NCBI RefSeq assembly: GCF_002005105.1
Contig: NZ_MSCV01000017.1
Location: forward strand, 52,243 to 116,242
Direction of reading: 5' to 3'
Source: Methylocaldum sp. 14B
Lineage (GTDB): Bacteria; Pseudomonadota; Gammaproteobacteria; Methylococcales; Methylococcaceae
DNA length: 64,000 nt
The notes under the pieces are model-generated. The model had not been told where the DNA came from. It worked only from the letters and a program-made list of their open reading frames with translations, and searched no databases. The translations under genes and the position numbers were made by a program. Shown one piece after another: positions 18,743 through 28,754 of the stretch. The first letter of the stretch is position 1, and every line of letters starts with the position of its first letter.

Positions 18743-20017
18743 TTGTTTGAGAGGCCGAAGTCCGGCGAGCGTGCCGTGCTTGTTCATTTGGCCGCTCAGG
18801 ACGAGACCGAAGCTCTTGTAGAACTTCAGGAACTCGCCTCATCAGCCGGGGCGGAGCCTGTAGCTACGGTGACAGGCAGGAGACACACGCCCGATCCTCG
18901 TTATTACATCGGAAAAGGGAAACTTGACGAGTTGGCCCGGATTGTCCGGGAGAACGAAGCAGAGCTGGTTCTTTTCAACCATCCTTTAACGCCCAGCCAA
19001 GAGCGTAATTTAGAGAGAGAGCTTTCGGTCAGGGTTGTCGATCGCACCGGATTGATTCTCGATATCTTCGCTCAGCGGGCCCAATCCTTCGAAGGCAAAC
19101 TCCAGGTTGAATTAGCACAGTTGCGGCACTTATCTACTCGTTTGGTGCGCGGCTGGACTCACTTGGAACGTCAAAAAGGGGGTATCGGCCTCCGTGGTCC
19201 TGGGGAGACACAGCTTGAGACGGACAAGCGTTTAATTGCTGATCGAATACGGCTGATTCAAAAACGGCTGGAGAAAGTCGAGCGGCAACGCAATCAGGGA
19301 CGCTCCGCTAGACGGCGGGCGGAGTTGCCGGTTGTCAGTTTGGTGGGATATACAAATGCCGGCAAATCGACTCTCTTCAACGCGTTGACGGGGGCTGGCG
19401 TTTATGCGGCAAATCAGTTATTTGCTACGCTCGATCCCACCTTGCGACGCTTGCAGTTAACGCCGAGTTTGACGGTAATTCTAGCTGACACGGTCGGATT
19501 TATCCGGCATTTGCCACACGAGCTGGTTGCAGCATTCCGTTCGACTTTGAAGGAAGCGGCGGACGCAGATTTATTGCTTCACGTTATTGATGCGAGTGAT
19601 GAGCGGTCTGACGAAACCATATCGGAAGTCAATCGGGTTCTGAGCGAAATCGGAGCTGATCGAGTAAGACAGATTCAGGTCTTTAACAAGATCGATCGGG
19701 TTGCGGATATTGAGCCGCACGCTGAGAGAAACGCGAGCGGAGATGTCGCAAAAGTATGGTTGTCCGCCAAGACAGGTGCTGGTCTGCCTTTGCTTCACGA
19801 CGTTTTAGAGGTTCTTTTTCGTCGCGAAGTGATTCACCGCAGAATTCACTTGGGTCCGGAAAACGCCGGATTGAGGGCACGGTTATATAACGCAGCGCAG
19901 ATCTTGAGAGAAGAATCGGACGGAACCGGAGGGTGGGATTTGGAAGTCGAGCTTCTCAAGCGGGATGTGAAGTTATTGCATGAGCTCGACGAGCTGCAGG
20001 ATTCAATTAGTGCTTAA
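18743..20017 (+). CDS. hflX: GTPase HflX
   Basis: A 424-residue ribosome-associated GTPase that splits stalled 70S particles in E. coli. The start is TTG at 18743 (MFERPKSGER, matching the E. coli N-terminus MFDRYDAGE), preceded by GGGAGAAG. The N-terminal HflX domain contains RYYIGKGK-like and GWTHLERQKGGIGLRGPG; the G domain shows GYTNAGKST (G1), FATLDPT (G2), DTVGFIRHLP (G3), NKID (G4) and SAKTG (G5). The C-terminal domain is shorter than some relatives but ends normally. It lies downstream of hfq and 207 bp upstream of hflK. Confidence 0.96.
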   Translation: MFERPKSGERAVLVHLAAQDETEALVELQELASSAGAEPVATVTGRRHTPDPRYYIGKGKLDELARIVRENEAELVLFNHPLTPSQERNLERELSVRVVDRTGLILDIFAQRAQSFEGKLQVELAQLRHLSTRLVRGWTHLERQKGGIGLRGPGETQLETDKRLIADRIRLIQKRLEKVERQRNQGRSARRRAELPVVSLVGYTNAGKSTLFNALTGAGVYAANQLFATLDPTLRRLQLTPSLTVILADTVGFIRHLPHELVAAFRSTLKEAADADLLLHVIDASDERSDETISEVNRVLSEIGADRVRQIQVFNKIDRVADIEPHAERNASGDVAKVWLSAKTGAGLPLLHDVLEVLFRREVIHRRIHLGPENAGLRARLYNAAQILREESDGTGGWDLEVELLKRDVKLLHELDELQDSISA

Positions 20018-20224
20018 TCATCTCGATCTGGTAACAATAATGCCGGGGCATAGCATGCTTCTACCGTGAAGCACTGGGCCAGTGGAGAGCGTTCCGGCTT
20101 CCTCTCAAATGCTCGTTTTTGTATATCCAACCATTTTCCTAGATAATTCTAATATTCATGCCGCAGTAGCGGCTTTGTTATAGCTCTAGAAGAGCATCAA
20201 GTTCTGTACTATAGGAGTCATCCA

Positions 20225-21400
20225 ATGTCCTGGAACGAACCGGGCGGTAATAAAAAAGATCCGTGGAGCGGGCGTGATCAGCAGGAGACGCCTCCGGACT
20301 TGGAAGAAGTCATGCGCGGATTACACGAAAGGATAGGGAGGTTTTTCGGTGGCGGTGAAAATGCGCCCATGAGGACGATCGGTTTATTTCTCCTGATTGC
20401 CTTGGCTGTATGGGGGCTAACCGGTATTTATCTCGTAGACGAAGGGAGTCGCGGCGTCGTTACGCGTTTCGGCAAATACGCTGATACCACCATGCCTGGG
20501 CTGCATTGGCACATGCCTGCGCCAATAGAGCACGTTCAGGTGGTCAATATGGAGCAGCAACGTTTTCTGGAAGTAGGGTATCGCTCCGGCGGGCGTCAGC
20601 AATCTTTGGGATCCGTGCCCAGGGAAGCCCTTATGCTCACGCAGGACGAAAATATTATCGATATCCGATTAGCGGTTCAGTATCAGATCAAGGATGCGAA
20701 AGATTATCTTTTTAATGTTGCTGATCCGGACGAAACCTTGAAGCAGGTTATTGAAAGCGCCGAACGTGCGGTTATCGGGAAGAGTACGATGGATTTCGTG
20801 TTGACGGAGGGACGGGGCAAGGTTGCCGACGAGATCAAGAACGAAATTCAACAAACGCTGGATCAATATCAAACCGGAATCAGAGTGAGCAATGTGAGCT
20901 TGGTGGATGCTCAGGCTCCGGAAGAAGTCCAGGCAGCATTCATGGACGCGATCAAGGCAAGGGAAGATGAGCAGCGCCTGAAAAATGAAGCGGAAGCTTA
21001 TGCGAATGAAGTCGTGCCAAGAGCAAGGGGTGCCGCGGCACGTGTCTTGGAAGAATCGGAAGCGTATAAACAGCGCGTAATTGCCAGAGCAGAAGGTGAC
21101 ACGAGTAGGTTCAAACAGTTGCTGGCGGAGTACGACAAGGCTCCGGAGGTTACGCGAGAGCGCCTCTATCTCGATACGATGGAGGAAGTGCTTGGACGCA
21201 CGGGTACGTTATTGATCGATGTCAAGAACAGCAATAATTTGTTGTATCTGCCTATAGATAAACTTCAAAAAGCTGCGTCGCCCCTGATGCCGCCCAGAGA
21301 TGCCGACAATGCCACGATTACTACTCCGGAAGTATCGGACAGCGGGGCCCCTAGAACTATCCGATCAACCACTCGAGGTCGTGAAGGAAGGGGACAATAA
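20225..21400 (+). CDS. hflK: FtsH modulator subunit HflK
   Basis: A 391-residue SPFH/prohibitin-family membrane protein. A Gly/Pro/charged cytoplasmic N-terminus (MSWNEPGGNKKDPW) precedes one transmembrane segment (TIGLFLLIALAVWGLTGIYLV), then the SPFH domain (VDEGSRGVVTRFGKY, PGLHWHMPAPIEHV) and a charged coiled-coil region. With HflC it forms the periplasmic cage around FtsH that regulates membrane-protein proteolysis. It ends in a TAATG overlap with hflC, so the two are translated together. Length is slightly below the E. coli protein, in the tail only. ATAGGAG precedes the ATG. Confidence 0.96.
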   Translation: MSWNEPGGNKKDPWSGRDQQETPPDLEEVMRGLHERIGRFFGGGENAPMRTIGLFLLIALAVWGLTGIYLVDEGSRGVVTRFGKYADTTMPGLHWHMPAPIEHVQVVNMEQQRFLEVGYRSGGRQQSLGSVPREALMLTQDENIIDIRLAVQYQIKDAKDYLFNVADPDETLKQVIESAERAVIGKSTMDFVLTEGRGKVADEIKNEIQQTLDQYQTGIRVSNVSLVDAQAPEEVQAAFMDAIKAREDEQRLKNEAEAYANEVVPRARGAAARVLEESEAYKQRVIARAEGDTSRFKQLLAEYDKAPEVTRERLYLDTMEEVLGRTGTLLIDVKNSNNLLYLPIDKLQKAASPLMPPRDADNATITTPEVSDSGAPRTIRSTTRGREGRGQ

Positions 21401-22260
21401 TGATTAGTAAAAATACCCTAATTCTTGCGTTTGTTTTTATTTTGCTGGTAATTACTGCTACCTCCATATTTACTGTATCGGAGACGGAAAGAGCCTTATT
21501 GCTGGAGTTTAAGAAAATCGTTCGAACAGACTTCGAGCCGGGGTTGCATTTCAAGCTTCCATATCAAGAGGTGAAGAAATACGATGACCGAATCCTCACA
21601 TTGGAGTCCAAGCCCGAGCGGTTTCTCACCTCTGAAAAGAAAAACGTAATCGTTACTTGGTTCGTGAAATGGCGGATCGAAGACGCGACGAAATTCTATA
21701 AGGCAGTCGGTGGGGATAAGGCAGCGGCAAATATTCGTCTCGATCAGATAACGAAAGACGCATTGCGGAACGAATTCAGCAAGCGAACTATCCGCGAGGT
21801 GGTTTCCTTAGAGCGTGGCCAGATCCGCGATCTACTGATCAAGACGGTGAACCCTGTAGTCGATGATTTGGGAGTCGAGGTTATCGATATTCGTGTGAAA
21901 GGAATCGATTTGCCGGATGAGGTAAGTTCATCGGTCTACCGACGGATGGAAGCCGAACGCGCACGGGTTGCGAGAGATTTCCGTTCGCGTGGTGCGGAGG
22001 CAGCCGAACGTATTCGTGCGGAAGCAGACCGTCAGCGGGAGGTGATACTTGCTGATGCCTATAGAGACTCGGAGATCAGGCGTGGTGAGGGCGATGCCAC
22101 GGCATCGGAGATTTATGCTCAGGCATATAGCAGAAATCCAGAGTTCTTCGAGTTTTATCGAAGCTTGTATGCTTACAGGCAAGTGTTCAAGGACGAGAAC
22201 GATATGATCGTGTTGGAGCCTGATTCGAAATTCTTCCAGTACTTCAAAAAGCCAAAGTAA
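21400..22260 (+). CDS. hflC: FtsH modulator subunit HflC
   Basis: A 286-residue partner of HflK: an N-terminal membrane segment (TLILAFVFILLVITATSIFTV), then the SPFH domain (VSETERALLLEFKKIV, PGLHFKLPYQEVKKYDDRILTLE) and a helical tail with the family motif ERARVARDFRSRGAEAAERI. The start overlaps the hflK stop by one base (TAATG). The protein ends with FFQYFKKPK, as in most HflC. The next gene is hisZ, 185 bp downstream, with a hairpin in between. Confidence 0.96.
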   Translation: MISKNTLILAFVFILLVITATSIFTVSETERALLLEFKKIVRTDFEPGLHFKLPYQEVKKYDDRILTLESKPERFLTSEKKNVIVTWFVKWRIEDATKFYKAVGGDKAAANIRLDQITKDALRNEFSKRTIREVVSLERGQIRDLLIKTVNPVVDDLGVEVIDIRVKGIDLPDEVSSSVYRRMEAERARVARDFRSRGAEAAERIRAEADRQREVILADAYRDSEIRRGEGDATASEIYAQAYSRNPEFFEFYRSLYAYRQVFKDENDMIVLEPDSKFFQYFKKPK

Positions 22261-22290
22261 CCGGACTGTTGCTCCCGCATATTTTCTATT

Positions 22291-22323
22291 GCCCCTTTGT
22301 CCAGTCGACAGGGACAAAGGGGC
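22291..22323 (+). other. Perfect 12-bp stem-loop between hflC and hisZ
   Basis: GCCCCTTTGTCC at 22291-22302 pairs perfectly with GGACAAAGGGGC at 22312-22323 around a 9-base loop. No T-run follows on either strand, so it is not a standard intrinsic terminator. It may stabilise the 3' end of the hflC message or act as an attenuating structure before hisZ. Confidence 0.45.
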
Positions 22324-22445
22324 GGACCGTTTGCCGTTGGCAAAGGATTCTCACACACTGCTAGGGTCAATATGAGCCTCGCGGTAACATAACTGTCGCC
22401 TAATCCATCCAGATTTTTTTCCGTTTGCTGAGCTCACCGAATTCG

Positions 22446-23639
22446 ATGCTAACCGAAGATAATTGGCTGTTGCCAGAAGGTATTGATGAGGTCTTTCCGG
22501 AAGAAGCCGAGCGTTTGGAGCAGCTACGTCGAAAGATCATCGATCTGTTCGCCAGCTGGGGCTATCGGCTGGTGATGCCGCCGCTGATTGAATTCATTGA
22601 ATCGCTTTTGACTGGTTCGGGCAACGATCTTGATTTGCAGACATTCAAGATCATCGATCAGATCAGTGGTCGATTAATGGGGATACGTGCTGATATGACG
22701 CCTCAGGTTGCGCGTATCGATGCGCGCAACCTTGGCACCGATACGCCGACACGGCTCTGTTACATGGGAACGGTGCTGCACACGCAGTCGGATCATCTCG
22801 AAAAGTCCCGGAGCCCATTGCAGGTTGGGGCCGAATTGTACGGACATGCGGGTAATGCCAGCGACATGGAGGTTATCTGCTTGATGTTGGAGATGCTTGC
22901 CATTGCAGGTATTGAAAACGTACATCTGGATCTGGGACATGTAGGCATCTATCGGGAGTTGGCACGTCAGGCCGGTTTGAATGCGCAGCAGGAGGCGGAG
23001 CTGTTTGAAATTCTTCAGCGGAAAGACTATCCGGAATTGGTAACTTTATTACATTCGCTGACGGTTAGCGATTCTTCCACCGAGATGTTGGAAGCGCTGA
23101 TCGATCTAAATGGACATGAGGGTGTCATAGAGAAAGCTAGAAAGCGATTGGCAACCGCCAATGAGTCGGTACATCGCGCTTTGATGGATTTGGAATCCAT
23201 TTCGAAGAGTTTGACAAGCTTGTTCCCGGCCTTACGAATCAATTTCGACCTTGCGGAATTGCGTGGTTATCACTACAAAACGGGTGTCGTATTTGCCGCT
23301 TTTGTGCCGGGTTACGGCAGAGAAATTGCACGTGGCGGCCGTTACGATGAGATCGGAAAAATTTTCGGGCGCGCTCGTCCGGCGACGGGTTTTAGCGCCG
23401 ATTTGAAGGTTCTGGCACGATTGGCCAACGGAAAAGACGATGATGCGCCTAGTTTGCGCATTTTTGCGCCCGCCGTAGACGATCCCGATTTGCACGAAAT
23501 AGTGCGTAATTTGCGCGGCGCCGGGCAAACGGTCATTCAGGCGTTGTATGGACAAACTGGCGAGGCTCGCGAGATGGCATGTTCACACTACCTTCAAAAG
23601 CAGGGGCTAACTTGGGAAGTCTTTCCCGTTAGCGATTGA
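22446..23639 (+). CDS. hisZ: ATP phosphoribosyltransferase regulatory subunit
   Basis: A 397-residue class II histidyl-tRNA-synthetase-like protein without aminoacylation motifs intact. It starts NWLLPEGIDEVFPEEAERLE, typical of HisZ, and contains the motif-2-like RADMTPQVARIDARN, the LCYMGTVLHT strand and AEGYHYKTG-like RGYHYKTGVVF; these are HisZ features. HisZ activates the short form of HisG in the first step of histidine synthesis, so a short hisG should lie elsewhere in the genome. The ATG at 22446 is preferred; an in-frame TTG at 22425 is the alternative, and neither has a strong ribosome site. HisZ between hflC and purA is common in gammaproteobacteria lacking the long HisG. Confidence 0.93.
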   Translation: MLTEDNWLLPEGIDEVFPEEAERLEQLRRKIIDLFASWGYRLVMPPLIEFIESLLTGSGNDLDLQTFKIIDQISGRLMGIRADMTPQVARIDARNLGTDTPTRLCYMGTVLHTQSDHLEKSRSPLQVGAELYGHAGNASDMEVICLMLEMLAIAGIENVHLDLGHVGIYRELARQAGLNAQQEAELFEILQRKDYPELVTLLHSLTVSDSSTEMLEALIDLNGHEGVIEKARKRLATANESVHRALMDLESISKSLTSLFPALRINFDLAELRGYHYKTGVVFAAFVPGYGREIARGGRYDEIGKIFGRARPATGFSADLKVLARLANGKDDDAPSLRIFAPAVDDPDLHEIVRNLRGAGQTVIQALYGQTGEAREMACSHYLQKQGLTWEVFPVSD

Positions 23640-23663
23640 GCCCAAAATTACCTCGAAAAATGA

Positions 23664-24977
<1,314 letters not shown>

Positions 24978-24991
24978 GGGACGACTAAGGA

Positions 24992-25076
24992 TGGTGCCGA
25001 GGAGAGGACTTGAACCTCCACGGGTCTCCCCACATGAACCTGAATCATGCGTGTCTACCAATTTCACCACCTCGGC
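24992..25076 (-). tRNA. tRNA-Leu (anticodon CAG)
   Basis: On the minus strand the 85-nt sequence begins GCCGAGGTGGTGAAATTGG and ends with the encoded CCA (24992-24994). The acceptor stem pairs GCCGAGG with the sequence preceding ACCA, the T-arm has GTTCAAGTC, and the long variable arm typical of leucine tRNA is present. The anticodon stem CATGA/TCATG encloses TTCAGGT, giving anticodon CAG (25040-25042), which reads CUG. It lies between purA and rnr but is transcribed against them. Confidence 0.96.
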
Positions 25077-25110
25077 AAGAGGCGAGTCGAGCGACTCAAT
25101 TGAGTCGCGA

Positions 25111-25139
25111 ATTTTGTTACTTATCGGTTAAATTGTCAA
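25111..25139 (-). promoter_or_regulatory. Sigma-70-type promoter for tRNA-Leu
   Basis: On the minus strand, TTGACA (25134-25139) and CAAAAT (25111-25116) are separated by exactly 17 bp and point toward the tRNA. A perfect palindrome GCGACTCAATTGAGTCGC (25091-25108) covers the expected start site. It might instead act as a hairpin in a plus-strand transcript running from purA. Confidence 0.6.
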
Positions 25140-25241
25140 TACCGAAAGTTTTGAAGGGAATCATCGATCTTCGAAGAGGTTGTCGGACCGAGGGCTGTCC
25201 GAATAGCAAAACTAAACATATAGAAAATAGGAAAATTATCG

Positions 25242-27482
25242 ATGACCAAGTCCGCCCCTACGATCGCTAGAGGGTTTAAGCTCGAGGATCCCTTCGCCGA
25301 GCGGGAGGCAGGAAAGTATGAGCGTCCCATTCCCAGCCGGGAGTTGATCCTCGAGGTGATGAAAGAGCAAGGGATTCCTTTAAGAGTCGAGGACGTTGCC
25401 GGCGTATTGGGCGTACAAGAGGATGAGGACGTTGAATCGCTCCGTCGCCGCCTCAATGCCATGGAGCGGGATGGGCAGATACTGAGAAACCGCCGCAATT
25501 ATTACTGCATCGTAAACCACAAAGATCTCATCGTTGGGCGGGTCATCGGCCATCCCGATGGGTTCGGCTTTCTTCGGCCCGACGAGGGCGGCGATGATCT
25601 TTTTCTCTCGCCCAAGGAAATGCGTTCGCTCATGCACGATGATCGCATCGTGGTGTGCATACGCGGCGTCGACCGCCGCGGGCGGCGAGAGGCCGGGGTT
25701 GTGGAGGTGTTGGAGCGGAATACGCACAATATCGTGGGTCGGTTGTACCTGGAGCAGGGAATCTCATTCGTCGTCCCAGACAATAAGCACATCGCTCACG
25801 ACGTTCTTATTCCTGAGGAGCATAGAAATGGAGCGCTCCCAGGTCAGATCGTGGTCGCCGAGATCATCGAGCAACCTACCCGCCAGCGTGACCCCATCGG
25901 TCGAATCAGGGAGGTTCTGGGGGATCACATGGCCCCCGGTATGGAGATCGAGGTGGCGATTCGCAGCTTCGATCTGCCGGCCGAGTGGCCGGAAGCCGTG
26001 TTGAACGACGTTGCGGGGCTAAGTACGGAAGTCGCGGAAGATGATAAAGCCGGTCGCGTTGATTTGCGGCGGCTGCCGCTCGTAACCATAGACGGGGAGG
26101 ACGCCCGCGATTTCGACGATGCCGTGTACTGCGAAAGAACGCCGAAAGGATGGAAACTTTATGTCGCTATCGCCGATGTTTCCCATTATGTCCGGCCGGG
26201 AACGGCTCTCGACGACGAAGCAAAAATCCGTGGCAACTCGGTGTATTTTCCCGATCGAGTCATTCCCATGCTGCCGGAGGTGCTCTCAAATGGTTTGTGC
26301 TCGCTCAACCCCGAGCAAGACAGGCTGTGCATGGTCTGCGAAATTTACATAAACACCGATGGCGCCATCGTCCGTTCACGTTTCTACTCGGGGCTGATGT
26401 ACTCCCATGCGAGGCTCACTTACACGGAAGTCGCCCGCATGATTGTCGACGGCGATAAGATACTGAGGAAGAAGTATCGCGCTCTAGTGCCTCACCTGGA
26501 GGAGTTGCATTCGCTCTACAAAGTGCTGCGGCGGGCAAGGGAGGCACGGGGGGCGATGGATTTCGACACCCAGGAATCCTACATCGTATTCGGAGAGGGC
26601 AAGAAAATCGCGCAAATCGTGCCGCGCGAGCGCAACGACGCCCATCGCCTGATCGAGGAATGCATGATTACCGCGAATATCGCCGCGGCGCGATATCTGA
26701 CCCGTCAAAAACTCCCCCATGTGGTTCGAATTCATGAGGGTCCCACCGCCGAACGATTGGCCGATCTGCGTGCCTTTCTCGGAAAAGTCGGTCTGAACCT
26801 CGGTGGCGGCGATAATCCTGGACCTAAGGATTATTTCGAAGTGTTGGACAATATCACCGGCAGGGCCGACGAGCACCTGATCCAAACTGTACTGTTACGC
26901 TCGCTGGCTCAGGCCGTTTATAGCCCGGAGAAAAAAGGCCATTTCGGGTTGGGCCTGGATGCCTATACCCATTTTACGTCGCCCATCCGGCGCTATCCGG
27001 ACCTGCTGGTACACCGGGCTATTCGCCACTCGCTCGAAAAGAAAAAGATAGAAGAATTCTACTATTCCCATAACGACATGGTACTGATGGGCGAGCATTG
27101 CTCGTACACCGAGCGGCGCGCCGACGAGGCGACTCGCGACGTCGTCGCCTGGCTTAAATGCGAGTACATGCTCGATAAGCTGGGAGAGGAGTTCGAAGGC
27201 GTCATTTCCGCCGTTACGCCATTCGGTTTTTTTGTGGAGCTAAAAGACATCTTCGTGGAAGGATTGGTCCACGTTTCGACTTTGGACAAAGACTACTTTC
27301 ACTACGATCCGATCGGTTATCGGTTGGAAGGGCAGCGGAGCGGTGTGACTTATAGGCTTGGCGACAGCGTTCGTGTGATTGTGGCTCGCGTGGATCTGGA
27401 TGAACGCAAGATCGACCTCGAATTGGTGAAACGCTCCGAGTCTTCGTCGCGCCGGACGCGGAAGAAAAGACGCCGGTCATGA
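25242..27482 (+). CDS. rnr: Ribonuclease R
   Basis: A 746-residue 3'-5' exoribonuclease that degrades structured RNA and takes part in trans-translation quality control. It has an N-terminal winged-helix (REAGKYERPIPSRELILEVM), cold-shock domains (VIGHPDGFGFLRPDEGGDDL), the RNB catalytic core with the acidic cluster TIDGEDARDFDDAVYC, the HFTSPIRRYPDLLVHRAI motif, a C-terminal S1 domain (EGVISAVTPFGFFVELKD) and a basic tail (RRTRKKRRRS). AGGAAAA precedes the ATG. The stop overlaps rlmB (ATGA), so they are coupled. The product is slightly shorter than E. coli RNase R because the basic tail is reduced. Confidence 0.96.
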   Translation: MTKSAPTIARGFKLEDPFAEREAGKYERPIPSRELILEVMKEQGIPLRVEDVAGVLGVQEDEDVESLRRRLNAMERDGQILRNRRNYYCIVNHKDLIVGRVIGHPDGFGFLRPDEGGDDLFLSPKEMRSLMHDDRIVVCIRGVDRRGRREAGVVEVLERNTHNIVGRLYLEQGISFVVPDNKHIAHDVLIPEEHRNGALPGQIVVAEIIEQPTRQRDPIGRIREVLGDHMAPGMEIEVAIRSFDLPAEWPEAVLNDVAGLSTEVAEDDKAGRVDLRRLPLVTIDGEDARDFDDAVYCERTPKGWKLYVAIADVSHYVRPGTALDDEAKIRGNSVYFPDRVIPMLPEVLSNGLCSLNPEQDRLCMVCEIYINTDGAIVRSRFYSGLMYSHARLTYTEVARMIVDGDKILRKKYRALVPHLEELHSLYKVLRRAREARGAMDFDTQESYIVFGEGKKIAQIVPRERNDAHRLIEECMITANIAAARYLTRQKLPHVVRIHEGPTAERLADLRAFLGKVGLNLGGGDNPGPKDYFEVLDNITGRADEHLIQTVLLRSLAQAVYSPEKKGHFGLGLDAYTHFTSPIRRYPDLLVHRAIRHSLEKKKIEEFYYSHNDMVLMGEHCSYTERRADEATRDVVAWLKCEYMLDKLGEEFEGVISAVTPFGFFVELKDIFVEGLVHVSTLDKDYFHYDPIGYRLEGQRSGVTYRLGDSVRVIVARVDLDERKIDLELVKRSESSSRRTRKKRRRS

Positions 27483-28234
27483 AGAATCGGCGTCGCATCG
27501 CGGGTCTTCATGCGGCGGAAGCTGCTCTCGAAAACGCCCCGGACAAAATCATCAGCGTTTGGATAGACCATCGGCGGGAAGATGGTCGCATTGCCGCCAT
27601 CGAACGGAAATTGGCTTCCCTTGGAATTTCGGTTCAGCCGGCCGGACGAAATCAACTTGACTCGTTAGCCGAAAGCCGAAGCCATCAAGGCATCGTTCTC
27701 GAGCTGAAGCTGGCCGCTGAACTCGGAGAGTCGGAGCTTCAGGATGCGCTGGCGAATCTTTCGCGGCAGCCTTTTTTTCTCGTTCTGGATCATGTGCAGG
27801 ATCCGCACAACCTCGGAGCCTGTTTGCGTACCGCGGACGCCGCTGGAGTACAGGGGGTCATTATAACGAAAGATCAGTCTGTGGGGTTGACGCCGACCGT
27901 GGCCAAGGTCGCCTCCGGCGCTGCTGAAACGGTGCCGATTTACCGCGTAACCAATTTGAATCGAGTCCTGGGCTGGTTAAAGGAGGCGGGGCTGTGGATC
28001 GTAGGGGCTGCGGGCGAGGCCGAGCGATCGCTATACGAGATCGACCTGGCCATTCCATTGGTCTTGGCGATCGGAGCCGAAGGAAAGGGTCTACGTCGCT
28101 TGACGCGCGAGTCCTGTGACTTTTTAGTCAAAATTCCAATGTTCGGCCAAATCGAAAGCCTTAACCTATCGGTTGCGACAGGCGTACTGCTTTTTGAAGC
28201 CGTACGGCAGCGAGCACAGGCAAAGAGGACTTAA
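27479..28234 (+). CDS. rlmB: 23S rRNA (guanosine-2'-O-)-methyltransferase RlmB
   Basis: A 251-residue SPOUT (SpoU family) methyltransferase that modifies G2251 of 23S rRNA. An N-terminal L30e-like substrate-binding domain (RRIAGLHAAEAALENAPDKI) is followed by the knotted catalytic domain with motif 1 LDHVQDPHNLGACLRTADAAG, motif 2 LAIGAEGKGLRRLTRESCD and motif 3 IPMFGQIESLNLSVATGVLLFE. The ATG overlaps the rnr stop by 4 bp, the usual arrangement in gammaproteobacteria. It ends tail to tail with a small minus-strand gene, sharing 4 bp. Confidence 0.96.
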   Translation: MKNRRRIAGLHAAEAALENAPDKIISVWIDHRREDGRIAAIERKLASLGISVQPAGRNQLDSLAESRSHQGIVLELKLAAELGESELQDALANLSRQPFFLVLDHVQDPHNLGACLRTADAAGVQGVIITKDQSVGLTPTVAKVASGAAETVPIYRVTNLNRVLGWLKEAGLWIVGAAGEAERSLYEIDLAIPLVLAIGAEGKGLRRLTRESCDFLVKIPMFGQIESLNLSVATGVLLFEAVRQRAQAKRT

Positions 28235-28431
28235 CGATTCGAGTCCTTCTGACCAACCTCGATCGTCAGGCTGGGCGTCGAGGGCTTGAATCCTTGTCCG
28301 GTCATTTCGACGTTGGCATAAATCAGCGGAGCCAACACCAATACCGCCAAGCCCAGAAGTTTTGCGCCTCTTTTCGCCGCATGCCGCGGTTCCAAGTGCA
28401 TCCAACACCAGAGGTAGATTTCGAGTACCAT
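28231..28431 (-). CDS. Small single-span membrane protein, unknown function
   Basis: A 66-residue frame with AAAGG about 9 bp before its ATG. It has one hydrophobic segment (AKLLGLAVLVLAPLIYA, about residues 23-39) flanked by basic residues on the N-terminal side (HAAKRG), and a polar C-terminal tail. I do not recognise the family. It ends against rlmB, overlapping by 4 bp. It could be chance open sequence, but the ribosome site, the clean membrane span and the snug fit with the rlmB stop favour a real gene. Confidence 0.45.
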   Translation of the reverse strand: MVLEIYLWCWMHLEPRHAAKRGAKLLGLAVLVLAPLIYANVEMTGQGFKPSTPSLTIEVGQKDSNR

Positions 28432-28456
28432 AGTCGGACCTTTACGGGTGTTAGTC

Positions 28457-28486
28457 TTGACAAATTCAGGCTAATGTGACTATGAC
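28457..28486 (+). promoter_or_regulatory. Possible sigma-70 promoter upstream of mtnA
   Basis: TTGACA (28457-28462) is followed after 17-18 bp by CTATGA/TATGAC (28480-28486). It would give a leader of about 260 bases before mtnA. No known riboswitch pattern was recognised in that leader, and the stretch 28487-28754 holds no other gene. Confidence 0.35.
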
Positions 28487-28754
28487 CATCTTGCAACCGA
28501 GAATAGCCGCTCGACGATGCGGCAAAAACGCGCACCTTAATTGCCTTAAAACGCGTTGCAAATGGTATGCCTCTTTAGGACTTATCACCAAGTCTCGGTG
28601 CGCACGAGCGAATTCTTTGTTTGTCGGCTGGACCATCTTAAAATGCATGGACGTTTAGCCGCACCGGCCCGGCCCGACAACACCCGCGAGTCGGGGGTTC
28701 TTCGACAATCGCCTGATTTCAATAATCCAAATGCCTTCATCTTCTGCACCCATA

